NCBI GenBank assembly: GCA_036873755.1
Contig: JAVTVY010019610.1
Location: forward strand, 1-64,000
Source of the DNA: Hanleya hanleyi
Lineage: Eukaryota; Mollusca; Polyplacophora; Lepidopleurida; Hanleyidae
DNA length: 64,000 bases
Reading direction: 5' to 3'
Positions within the stretch are counted from its first letter, which is position 1. Each line of letters opens with the position of its first letter. Shown piece after piece: positions 23,401 to 34,334 of the stretch. A model generated the notes under the pieces. That model was not told the origin of the DNA. It saw only the letters and a program-made list of their open reading frames with translations, and ran no database searches. Position numbers and translations under genes: made by a program.

Positions 23401-23930
23401 CTAAACGTGTTATAGTACCCCAAAACCCGCTCATTCCTATTATCTGGGGTACTATAACACGATTAGTATACAGACAGTTGACATCGTCGCTCTTATACTA
23501 ATCGTGTTATAGTACCCCAAATCCTCAAACACCCAGCCATTCCTATTGTCTGGGGTACTATAACACGATTAGTATACAGACAGTTGACATCGTCGCTCTT
23601 ATACTAATCGTGTTATAGTACCCTAAATCCTCAAACACCCAGCCATTCCTAATGTTAACTTATTGTTAGGGGTACGATAACACGATTAGTATATAGACAG
23701 TTGACATCGTCACTCTTATACTAATCGTGTTATAGTACCCCAAATCCTCAAACACCCAGACATTCCTAATGTTAAATTATTGTTAGGGGTACGATAACAC
23801 GATTAGTATATAGACAGTTGACATCGTCGCTCTTATACTAATCGTGTTATAGTACCCTAAATCCTCAAACACCCAGACATTCCTAATGTTAAATTATTGT
23901 TAGGGGTACGATAACACGATTAGTATATAG
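23401..23930. repeat. Tandem array of palindromic units (five copies, 97-117 bp)
   Basis: Units start at 23401, 23498, 23604, 23721 and 23838. Each contains CTAATCGTGTTATAGTACCC and, about 45 bp on, its inverted partner GGGTACTATAACACGATTAG (or GGGTACGATAACACGAT). A spacer with GTTGACATCGTCGCTCTTA joins units. After the last unit the spacer appears reversed (AGAGCGACGATG at 23930-23941). A lone diverged half-unit, GGGGTACTAAAACACGAT, lies at 24643-24660. Confidence 0.88.
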
Positions 23931-23994
23931 AGCGACGATGAATTCTTATCTCCGATTTTATTGTCATGAAATGTTGTTCCAGCAATTCATGAGG

Positions 23995-24553
23995 GGTGTA
24001 GGACAAAACCCCAGCGGACATAACCCCAGTGGACAAAACCCCAGCGGACAGAACCCCAGTGGACAAAACCCCAGTTGACAAAACCCCAATGGGACAAAAC
24101 CCCCAATTTTAACTTTTGTATGAAAAAAATATATTAGCCATACAACATTAAGAGATTTTATCTATATTTTTTTTATTAAACTAAGGTCAATATTTACATG
24201 TTATGGTCAATATTTACACACAAAAATGTGACATTTCACATTTAGTTTTCTTTCTGCCTAGTAATCTAGCTAAATCTAGTAAGTCTATCTGATATAGTCT
24301 GACATTATTATTATCCTCTACTGAGAAGATTAGTGAAGATTAGGGGAAATATGATTATCATTGGGGATTAATGAAAAATAAAATACTCAGAAAAGCGTAT
24401 TTAGAAGTAAACACAAATTAAAAAAAAAATGAAGTGGTGTTTTCCCTGGGGTTTTGTCCACTTTTCCTGTTCTGGGGATTTTTGTGTCTGGGGTATTGTC
24501 CGCTGGTGTTTTGTCCGTTGGTGTTTTGTCCACTGGGGTTTTGTCCGTATCCC
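23995..24553. mobile_element. 559-bp foldback element with TIRs built of a 15-bp tandem repeat and 10-bp TSD
   Basis: ATTCATGAGG flanks both ends directly (23985-23994 and 24554-24563). The left arm (about 23998-24105) is six or seven copies of GGACAAAACCCCAGY. The right arm (about 24435-24550) is the same repeat inverted and more diverged. The AT-rich centre has no coding signal. A 9-11 bp duplication suggests a Mutator-type element; the superfamily is an inference. Confidence 0.85.
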
Positions 24554-24563
24554 ATTCATGAGG

Positions 24564-25626
24564 TACCCATTCCCATCATACTTTTATATTGTCGAATCGT
24601 GGAGGTTTGGAGACCGGCAAGACTATAATCGAGCCAATTATTGGGGTACTAAAACACGATCTTGCCACAATAAGGCAGAAAGTAAACCAAATTATTCATT
24701 CAGAATTATTCACATCATTTACACTATCAATTATACCGGGCGTTATATTCCCTAACGGGAACAAGTAGAGAAAATAGCCATTACGAATATAAATCTTAAC
24801 ATACTACTATATAAAATAATACCTGGTACTTCTATTCCAGTCAGTTTATATGATATATGCAACAAGGGCCGCAACAAGTATAGTCCTATATAGCAAAAAC
24901 ATGAAAAACATACAAAACAAACCTTGAGTCAAATGTTCATGGTCCAAGTGCATGCGAAGAGGACAAATCCGAGAAAATACAAGTGCTTTGTGCACTTTCA
25001 AATAGCAAGTGATACATTAGAACATGAAATCAGTTAAACGTTTGAAATCCGCACTAATCAACCAGTCAGAATTGACCACAGGGTTTTTGCTATCAGGGAA
25101 ACAACACAAAGGATTTGCACCCCAAATAAAAAAATAAAAAAAATAGATAACAATACCCAGGTTATAAGGTACACCTTGCCTGGCTTACATTCAGCTGTTT
25201 CTAAACTATATACATGTCATGCTTAAAACCTGTAGCTACCACAGTAGTAACAATATTACCACCAGAGATGATAGCTAGGACGAGGCAGCATTTCTTCTCT
25301 GAAATTAGGGCAGGCCTGTAATGTAAGACAACTTCAATCGGCAACACTTTGCGTGCAATATACCTGGCCCTTTTCACTCCTTGGTTGAATGGTTCCCCAC
25401 ATGCAGTCACCTATTGTAGGTGTCTTACATGACGGATTTGCCGAAATTAGACAAACCTAATGGAGAATTCTAGAAAATAACAGTGTTGAACAAGAAGTTC
25501 CCAATAGGAAGCACAGACACTGCAAACAGACTGGTGGCCTGAAAAGTAACAAAAAACTTATGAACAACCTAGTATAATATAATAACCTGGGATGCAATAT
25601 CAGAGGGACCAGTGTCTCCATTTAAG
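24564..25626. other. Unassigned stretch with one satellite fragment
   Basis: Apart from the diverged half-palindrome at 24643-24660, nothing was recognised. A minus-strand ORF at 25201-25410 (69 codons) has no known motif. Confidence 0.4.
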
Positions 25627-25790
25627 AAATAAAGACCGAGGAAGAGGTTTCAAATTTCCCAGATAAACACCAGTTGGCACGAGTCCAGCAGTTTAGACCC
25701 GAGGCCGCAGGCCGAGGGTCTAAACTACTGGACGAGTGCCAACTGGTGTTTATCTCGGAAATTTGAAACCGATTTCCGAGGTCTTTATTT
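25627..25790. repeat. 164-bp palindromic MITE-like element
   Basis: Arms of about 78 bp are inverted copies with a few differences: AAATAAAGACC, GGTTTCAAATTTCC, AGATAAACACCAGTTGGCAC and AGTTTAGACCC recur in reverse complement. The short centre is GAGGCCGCAGGCCGAG. No clear target duplication was identified. Confidence 0.85.
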
Positions 25791-26452
25791 CGATTCGGAC
25801 ATGCACAATCGAATATTTATTGCGACATTCTATTAAATTGCTAAAATATGTTGGTGTATGCCTTCCACATTGATCAAAACAATTTTTGAATGGGGCGTCA
25901 CATCCCAGCTGGTCAATGCGAACATTGTTGCAAACTGCGGGAAAGTATACATTTCGCGCGCGCTCACTATAGTTATCCCCGTCAGCCGACAACGTCACAG
26001 CGCTGCAGGCGTTCCCCGGTGTTTATCGGGAATTCAACACCACTTTCGGTACAATGCTATAACATTGAGACGGACTGGAGGTATGGTCGAATGTATATTA
26101 AACTGCAGATGATATGTACATGCATGTCACCGGAGCCCCATAGCCCTCCGTCACACAGCGTTCCAGATAGAGAAAACTGAGGAATCAACTACATTAATAA
26201 TAGAGAGCTAACTGGGAAAATCTTGGAAATAAAGTAAAATAGGATCGACAGGCATAGAGATACTGGGAGCAGGGAACCATTACTGTCTTATTATGATATC
26301 ATAATGCAGTGAGAAATATCAGGGTCTGAAATAGCAGCATCACACGTGTCTGATAAAAACTAGTCTTGTCTATTAAAAAGCGTTTATCCCACTTATATTG
26401 AAAGCATTATGTTAGACCAAACTCTGGAAAATGACAGAGCATTTTGAACATG

Positions 26453-26760
26453 ATAGATAGATAATTTTATTGCTATTGTTATGCCCATAGGGCTAAAAAG
26501 CAGATACATGAACATAAATTAAAATACACATGTAGACAATACACATGGCAGACAAAAATTTACACATGTTTGACAAGACATTTATAAAGTACATTTACAT
26601 AGTCACCATTGATGGTAAATGAAGACAATACACACACAAAACAAGCCATACATGTATGTATGACATAAACAAGAACCATACATGGTACATATCAAGACAA
26701 ATGTAATAAAGAAAGTCTTGCACACATACTTAAAACACACATACACATGTAATAATAAAA
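26453..26760 (-). repeat. Possible 3' tail region of a non-LTR retrotransposon
   Basis: ATGATAGATAGATAATTTTATTGC at 26449-26472 reads on the minus strand as a 3' end with a short TATC-type repeat. It is followed by a T/A-rich region full of ACATG-type words. No reverse-transcriptase coding was found nearby, so this is weak. Confidence 0.25.
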
Positions 26761-26889
26761 CAACTACAGTCTAGACATGTTAAATTAGCTTATCTCAGAC
26801 CCTGAACTAAAGTATAGCCAATATCAAACATGCTGGCAGCTCCAGAAAAAATTCCGGCTAAGAATATTCTGCGCAATGCCGTATTAGTG

Positions 26890-27060
26890 GGGCGGATAAT
26901 CAGTATAACACTTCAAATGGTGATACAAGCATGAAACTTGGTATAAATATCCCCATTGGATAGTTATTCAAGAAAATTAATTGAGCCATCAGAAAATCCA
27001 AGATGGCGGCCATTTTCAAGATGGCCGCCAATATTAACCATTTAAATACACATACTTTAT
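26890..27060. repeat. Repeat monomer with two YY1-like motifs in tandem
   Basis: AAATCCAAGATGGCGGCCATT is followed at once by TTCAAGATGGCCGCCA (about 26996-27029). Upstream CATGAAACTTGGTATAAAT resembles the CCAAATTT-type phrase of the Helentron-like monomers. It looks like a solitary monomer of such a family. Confidence 0.5.
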
Positions 27061-27359
27061 TATTATGGTGTGTTTTCGGCATGGATTAAGCTAGCAAATC
27101 TATGACTGGGGTTCTTCCAGATAATTCCATGAATCCAATGTTTTACAACTACTCTGGAACACTCTCATGCATCAGTTACATGGAAATCCAATATGGCTTG
27201 TGTGGGTGCCGAATGCACCACAAATAACAATTTAAAACCACGTGAACGACTTATCTCGCAGATTGTGACCCAGAATGCTTGATAATACATGCATGCGTAT
27301 AGGATTGTATAATCTAACCACAATATGACACCGATATATAGTGGAACATTCGTGTACCA

Positions 27360-27590
27360 GTGAGTGTTACAGCAATGTAACAATTTATGTTGGACCATCA
27401 TGGTACCATTTCATGTTGCCGACGATGTAACATTATATATTGGTACATCATTGGCGACGGCTGTCGGTCCAAAATGTATACGGTTTGGATTGTTCCAATG
27501 TCGGTCCTACATTGGCTCTCGTTTGTTTGAGGGTAAGAATAGCCATCCTCGCTATATTGCACCCAACCTGTAACCATCTCGGTCATCTAT
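27360..27590. repeat. Dispersed repeat related to 42350-42540 (inverted)
   Basis: Phrases such as TTGGACCATCATGG, TATATTGGTACATCATTGG and CCCAACCTGTAACCATC occur here. They recur in inverted, diverged form at about 42360-42537. The segment is rich in TGTAACATT/GGTACC-type near-palindromes. No coding role was recognised. Confidence 0.45.
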
Positions 27591-28525
27591 ACGCGGTAAG
27601 ACTGACCCTGGGATCGTGTGTATCCATTTACAACCTACTTTCGGCAAGTGCGAGAGGGAATTTCCAGAAATCAATACCACGTGATTTCGTCAGCCAATCA
27701 GCTAAAGTCTACCTACGTAACCCCAACGTAACTCGCCATTTTCGAATCATGTGATGCCCTACTTGTTGAAAATTACAGATCTACCACACCTCTTGGGTGA
27801 TACGAAAGTTATTTATACCTATATATTTTGTAAGCCTAGCCTATATCTGTTTCCCAAGTGGTTTGAAAACGTGTAATTTATCAGATTTCTCGAGTCTGTT
27901 CTCTGCCGGATGAAGGCCGAACAGAATCCCGTAATATACCGGATATCGCTCCGCAATAATGGCGACTCACGATTCGCAAGCCATCTTATGGATGGCGAAG
28001 TGTACGCAAATGTATTGTACCATCATTGTGCCATTTTAAAATTGACAAATATTGTAACATTACAAATTTAGGAAAATAAAAAGAACTCTTTGTTAATCGG
28101 AGGTAAAGAAGGTCGTCAGTTGGAGTTACGTGCGCGTCCGCTTTCAAATTGGGATTTTGGGGGGATGGAGTGAATTACGAGTTACGGCCCTTGAATCACG
28201 CTGTCTGGCTGACAGAAAAAAACACTCACCACATCTTCAGCTCAGTCAAACCGATTTATTTCATATTTTGGAAGTCCGATGTCGGTTCTGGGTATGCTGA
28301 TTCAAAGACTTGAGCCATGCGCTCGAGATATCAAGCTCAACAATCCAAAAGAGAGAACATCCCGATCTACAAAGGCATTGAAACTCGGGAACAGAAAACG
28401 AACGCAATCGGCACAACAACAACATCAAGAACTTGCCTGTGCCGATTTTCCGAATATTCCACCCGCTATGACAGGCAGGTAAATAATTCCATCACTCAAA
28501 AATTTATAGCAGGGGGTCGGTTTAA

Positions 28526-29278
28526 GGGAGTAGAGGACGTTCATTTCCGTGCTCTTATGGGGCTACAACATGGTCATTTGTCAAATTTTTCAAAACAAGC
28601 TGAATTTCCTAACAAAAGTACCCAGACATATCAAAATGGAATAAAAATCAACAAAAGACACAACACAACCATTTATGCGTTTTACTGGTGGTTCGATAGT
28701 GTGATGGGATGGACCCAAATATTGACATTTTAAATTCAACAGTTGAAGGGTGCAAAGTGCTCCATAGATTAAAAATTATTCCTCCGGAATACCCCCCAAA
28801 TTCACTCTTATTCAGTTTCAACTGAAACAAAACTTCTGAATGGCTAATAAATTGATCTTCAATAATATTCTCCACACCCACCCCGATTCCCCACCCCCAC
28901 CCCCTCCTGGAAATAGGACTGAAAAGGCTCCGTTTATCTGTTATACCGCTAATATTTTCTAAGAAAGTATGGTGTCCCCCTGTTTTTATTACATATTTAA
29001 CAAGCACTATACGTGTTTAGTATTATATAGCAAAATGGGGAAAATTTGACCTTGGGAAGTATGATTTATTGAACATCTAAGAAGAAAAAAATCAAATTTC
29101 CCTATGTATTCAGTGTTATGGCTTTTAAGTGGTATACATGCATTTGGCTGCCATATTTTTTTAACGAGTATGGTGACCCCATATTTTTTTTTCATGGATC
29201 ATCTTCTCCTAACCGGGTGAAAAAATCCTGAAATTAAAAAAAAAATTCAACCTCTAGAAATGAACGTCCTCTACTCCC
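28526..29278. mobile_element. 753-bp TTAA-flanked TIR element
   Basis: GGGAGTAGAGGACGTTCATTT at 28526-28546 is inverted at the right end (29258-29278). TTAA lies outside both ends (28522-28525 and 29279-29282). No transposase is visible. This is the second of three TTAA-flanked elements in the window, with different TIR sequences. Confidence 0.8.
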
Positions 29279-29319
29279 TTAAGCGCAAGCGAACACCCAA
29301 ATAATAAAAGAAAGGCTGT

Positions 29320-29570
29320 CACCCATTGTATAATTTGTACCCCCTCCCCTCCCCCGCCCATGCACACACAACTCGTCCTAACGTCGAGCTTAGCAGCTTA
29401 CCACACGTAAGCACGTCATTCACACGTTTTCAGGGCAAGTCTGATGCTTGTAGGACATCACCCCCCCCCCTATTATTCCCTCCCTCTCCATATTCCTTCC
29501 TGGACATATTCCTCTCTGGACATATCCCCCCCCCTCCACCCCTTACTGTTTTCAGATATTAAAAAGATAT
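29320..29570. repeat. C-rich low-complexity segment
   Basis: Runs of C (about 29338-29356, 29460-29471 and 29526-29540) alternate with TCCCTCC and a repeated TTCCT(C/G).TGGACATAT phrase. It lies just upstream of the candidate gene start at 29614. No TATA box was identified in it. Confidence 0.7.
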
Positions 29571-29613
29571 ATTTTATGTAATTTTGTTTCCTGAAAAAGT
29601 TCCCACTTGAAAA

Positions 29614-31524
29614 ATGACCAAAGTCGATTGGTCGAAAGCCCCGGCGGCCGTCAAGATTGATATGAAAACCTTATACGGTCTGGACCCACTGAACCAATCG
29701 ATGCGAGACTTGGCATACATGTTCAATGACCAATGCGAAGGCACAAAGCTTTTTATCAACTGTTTATCAGGGTGAGAGATTTGTAGTTTGATAACAAGGA
29801 TAATTATCAGTAATCAGTATACCGGTAACCCAGCTGACAAATCACAATAATATTAATAAATGTCAGTAAGTTTTTGCTTCTAGAATTATCTGAGAATGAA
29901 ACTGGAAAACACCATGAGAAATAGAAAATTGCCCAAGAACAAGAAAATATCCCTTGCCCCTTAATGCAGGTCCATCTATAGTCCAATCTTGAACGTAGAT
30001 CGACTGGGACTACATATGGGCCCGTCTAATGGCGAAGGGGGTGGCGGGGGATTTAGAATATCTGACCACCCACCTGACACCCGAAAGAACCTACAGTTGG
30101 CATGGATAATTCCCCTTTGAATCCTATAACTAGATATAGATTTTTTTTTGGCGGGGGCACCTGGCTCAGACCTGATCGTCCATGAAGTACACCCAACCCT
30201 CTTCCTAAAAGTAATGACATGGATGTGGGGAGATCTTCTTGGTTGGTGACTTCACTGCAGGACAAAACCATGCTGATGATGCTATTTTACTAATCATATA
30301 AAAAGTTTACACTTTGATACATATAGGTAGGATAGATTCGCACCAGCGTCACTTCCGGTGCATCGATGCACGACTCCCGGCGTACATTTGTGATTCGTTA
30401 TCTTCCACTCCAGCCTATATCTACAGCATAGGGCAGATTTTTAGCTATTGATGGTGTAAATATTGTAAATATGCATCAAATATCTATTCCAAGAAATGTA
30501 TTATGACCATTATGATTTAATACATTGATGATACCTTTTGCAACTGCAAGTCAAAAATAGTCCATTCATGTACCACTGATTAAAAATGAAGCCATAAGAA
30601 TAGAGGACTAATGTGAACCACAAATTTATGCGGGAGTCGCGCATCAGTGTACCTGTTGGCGTGAATCCTTTGTCCAAGCAGGCCTACAGAGACTAATAAT
30701 TATAGGTTTCAGTACCGGTATATGTATTAAGTTCATGAAAGGGGAGCAGGGACTTTTATATCTTTAGCCAAATGTAGAATGTGGATTTATGTTCCTAGAT
30801 TGCCATATATATTTCCTGCATTCAAATTTTATGGAATTTAGTTACATATCAGTTCAGTTATATCATACCATTTCAGGCCTCAATTTAAGGAGTGCTGATG
30901 GTAACCTCTCAACATGTTACCATGAATTCTACACTGGTAACCTGTGGGAACCTATTGCATAATTATTAACCTAATCTGAAAATAGGTTACCACTATTTTT
31001 CATACGGCAACCTCCAGGCAAACTGAAAACAGGTTACCACCTTAAATTGAGGCCTGCCATATATTTCCTGTATTCAAATTTTATGGAATTTAGTTACATA
31101 TCAGTTCAGTTATATCATACCATTTATATCTGAAATTTAGTGCTTCAACATTGTTGATCAGCAATAGTCATGATAGTATGAAATGATTGCTATTTTGATT
31201 GAAAAGGCATTTAATTCAATCATTCTATTACTGGAAATTTCTTGCTTGAACAGTGTTGAGCAATATTATGAGATGATTGCTATTCTGACTGAAAAAGAGA
31301 GATTTTTCTTTATTTTAAAATCTGGTACTATTTCAAAGGAAAGGAATACATGTACTTATTACCAGTTTCCCAATTTATCTAAAATATTTCTGTTTACTTT
31401 CAGAATTGAATTGTACTTCTATGCTGACCAAATGGAGAATATGCATGGGCACTGCACTACTGAGATGTGTGATGCATCTAAAGAGGATGAGTTAACAAAT
31501 ATGTTAACATGGTATAAGGCATGA
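29614..31524 (+). CDS. Candidate two-exon gene, 92-aa protein of unknown function
   Basis: Exon 1 runs 29614-29771. It starts at an ATG in the context TTGAAAAATGACC and encodes a non-repetitive peptide beginning MTKVDWSKAPAAVKIDMKTL. It ends at CAGG with donor GTGAGAG. Exon 2 runs 31404-31524 after the acceptor tract CTGTTTACTTTCAG and ends KEDELTNMLTWYKA then TGA. Joining leaves the frame open through the split glycine codon, giving 52 + 1 + 39 residues. The protein is acidic-hydrophilic with one hydrophobic stretch around the junction (KLFINCLSGIELYFYADQ). No signal peptide or known domain was recognised. The intron (29772-31403) carries a MITE pair. Exon structure is inferred from splice signals and frame only; further exons are possible. 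Confidence 0.5.
30333..30672. repeat. Possible old MITE with degenerate TIRs
   Basis: GATTCGCACCAGCG..GATGCACGACTCCCG near 30333-30378 has a diverged inverted partner near 30629-30672 (CGGGAGTCGCGCATC..GGCGTGAATCC). The space between has no coding signal. It lies in the intron of the candidate gene. Confidence 0.4.
30801..31125. repeat. MITE-like palindrome between 72-bp direct repeats
   Basis: TGCCATATAT..CATACCATTT occupies 30801-30873 and again 31055-31125 with few differences. Exactly between them sits a roughly 180-bp unit with ends AGGCCTCAATTTAAGG and CTTAAATTGAGGCC and several GGTAACCT/AGGTTACC words. It lies within the intron of the candidate gene. Confidence 0.8.
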
Positions 31525-33820
31525 TAAATAATATTCCCAAAAAAAACACAGTGTAAAACTCATATGGTAACATCGTCTGCATTCTCGCTCCACCAGAGAT
31601 ATGCTACCACTATGCCTCTGGTGGATAATGAAAGCCAGTGTAGTATGTGTTGGTCATCAGAGTTAGTTGTGTATTATAAACAGCCACATATGCTTGTCAG
31701 CAAGAGGCGCTAAAATTGAGACTAATGACGAGTGTGTCAGAACATTACTTTGAATTCGATCTATTTCAAATTTGTTGTTTATATATTGTGTAAACATAAC
31801 CCATTTCAATCAGCAAATGTCTACATGTACATTTTGAAGAGACCTGATAGATTAATATGGATTTGGAGATTTTTATGTGTGCAACAGAAGAAAATAGCAA
31901 ACAATATATATATAGTGATATCATGCCCTTCTGGTGTGAGCCATCAAATTAGAAGAAAAGCAAACAACTGAACTTCTCGTATAATCTCCTAGCGTATATT
32001 AGGCAAGATAGACATCTGTCCCGAGAATGGAGAATCCAAATCAGGGGTTACCTCCCCTGTATGCCCATACAGTAGACCGGTTATGCCAGCATTCGTTTCG
32101 CTGCCTGTTCATTCTCCAGGTCAGGGGTGTTTATTGGGACAAGATACATTCTGAAATGTGTAGAATGAGTCTATATCCAGACAGAATTTTGAATCAACGA
32201 TGCTGGTCATGACCTGTATTCTGTGTGGATATACAGGGGAGGCAACCAGTCTATATCCAAATACATAAGCATAATGTCACAAATATCACGAATGAGTTCC
32301 TGTAATGACTGTCATGACCTGTCACCCAGGATAATGCAATCTGGTCAGAAGCATAATGTTGGAAATATTCTGACAGATGATCCACAGTCACTGAGAACAA
32401 GAAATAAAATAAGGCATGTCTGGACAATGTCACAAGCAAATTTGTAGTTATGCCATGAACTGGCAATATGTAGATCTGATTACACCTTCACCAGAGTAGG
32501 GCCATTGTTATATAAGATCTGTGTTTGATGTAACCATCCTACCAAAAATATTTAGCAATTTTTGGGTAGCCTCATTTTTTTATTATTTGAAATATAAAGG
32601 ATTTCAGTAGTGATCTGTTCAAAATTTTCAAAAATTAATGTTATGACTTTTTGAGTTATAAATAAGTAGATACCAATAAATCTACATATGCATAACCTAT
32701 AACCAATTTCAAATCTTGTTTTATAAATGTTTTGTCAAATTCACATTTGATAATGATAAATTATAAAATAAAATAAAAATGCCTTCCAACCTACCTACTC
32801 ACCAATATCCATGAAACCTGGTGACATTTTATCCTTCTTTCTATCCCATGATGCATTATGTATCCATGCCAACTGAATTACAGTTTCCACCTGTGTAGTC
32901 CAAAGATGGTGGATTTATACTTCTGATTCCCACAATGCAGTGCAGTGATGACATCAGGTTCAATGTCTATTATTGAACCTTAGTTACAACTATTATTATG
33001 GATGGCCTAAAGTTAATCTGCCATGGCAATTGTCCAGTAGGCCTACTTACTACATGTTTATATTTGCAGGAAAGTAATAATTTGTGAATATATTATTTGG
33101 ATCTCACATAAAATTGAGTAGTAAAAAATAAATATCATTGTCTTGCAGGTTCAGTGCATTCTCAGGTTGAAGACACTTGTGAGCTTCATAGTGGGTATTC
33201 TGATAGTGTTAACCATTATGCCTGTGAGTAGAACTTGTACATGGACTGCAAAAATAAATGAAATTTAAATTTATCGTTCTCAAAACTGCTGAACTAAGAA
33301 GATTTATCTTGCTGTTCCCTCATATTTTTCTGTGCAAGAAGAAACAAGGAAACCTTTCCTGAAAATCCATCAGCAATCTCAATTCCAGATCCTCATCAGT
33401 CAGGGGAGAATAGCAAGAATATATTTTCATGGTGGATTTCATCATTGAGACAAGTGTAATCTATCATCTAAATGTAGTTTAAATCTGTATTAGACCATCA
33501 GTTTGTCAAAAAGGTTATTCTTTAGGACTGATGAGATCTTTAACTCTACCAGTCTATGATCATTTAATCTTTCAGAATATATGAGGTTGATGACCAGGAG
33601 ATGAAAGCGTAACCATGCAGGCTGTATGGTGCTTGAGTAACACTAAAATAATCTTCTCACTCGTGTTTCTATGTAAAAAAAAAAGGAAATAAATCTGAAT
33701 GCTAAATGTTACTTTTCTCTGTACATGTTTTGCAGCCATTGTAAGTCGACCTCAGTGAGTTCTCTTCATATTTGAGTCTGTACCGCCTACAATGCCCATG
33801 TAAGTAACAGCCTCTTCATT
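31525..33820. other. Unassigned stretch downstream of the candidate gene
   Basis: AT-rich, with short ORFs and a small hairpin CCACCAGAG..CTCTGGTGG (about 31591-31624). I found no further exon with clear splice signals and no element ends, although a TTGCAG acceptor-like site occurs at 33144-33149. Confidence 0.4.
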
Positions 33821-33822
33821 TC

Positions 33823-33998
33823 ACTGCACTGCAACGGTCTAGTGGTTAGAGCATCCTCCTCACAAGTGGGAGGTCCTATGATCAATCTCTGGTCGAGTCA
33901 TATCTAACACTTAAAAATTGGAACTTGTTGCTTCCTTCATTGATGCTCAGCATTAGGAAGGATAGATCAATGTGACTGAGTGAAGTATCATCAGTAAA
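33823..33998 (+). mobile_element. tRNA-derived SINE
   Basis: The head reads GGTCTAGTGGTTAGAGCATC (A-box type), then CTCCTCACAAGTGGGAGG (anticodon-arm-like) and TCCTATGATCAATCTC at the B-box position, which has decayed from the usual GGTTCGANTCC. The body with ACTTGTTGCTTCCTT, CTCAGCATTAGGAAGGATAG and TGTGACTGAGTG matches a SINE body I remember from molluscan genomes. It would be transcribed by RNA polymerase III and mobilised by a LINE. The tRNA part does not fold cleanly enough to be a working tRNA. Confidence 0.7.
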
Positions 33999-34334
33999 GA
34001 CAGCACTATAACAAGAGACAAAATTGGCTTCAATATGCGCCAGCAAAACAAACACATTAATTTGGTAATGAAACAATTAGCTTTCCCAAAATAGAGCACT
34101 GGCTTGTTTAGGAATACAGCAACTGTTGAACTTTTGACCTCAGAATCAACAGGAGCTCGGAATATCCGAAAGACAGAATGCATATTCTAGAACCGGAGAG
34201 ATCACATCTCAAAATGAATATGTTTGCTATGACGGTATACATGAAGTTTGGTCACATTCCACAGCCCTGAATTGAAATATACTGCTGATAAACATTCTCA
34301 TTTTCCTGATCTTCAAGCCGAGTGATTACTTGAC

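Noticed and set aside
23401..23930. CRISPR-like repeat-spacer array
   Set aside because: Units are long palindromic tandem repeats with near-identical spacers in a eukaryotic context.
28317..28733. 138-codon plus-strand ORF
   Set aside because: It crosses the TIR and TTAA border of the element at 28526 and has no recognised domain.
33836..33905. tRNA gene
   Set aside because: A-box and anticodon-arm similarity are good, but the loop lacks the usual T33, the T arm is decayed and a SINE body follows. It is treated as a SINE head.
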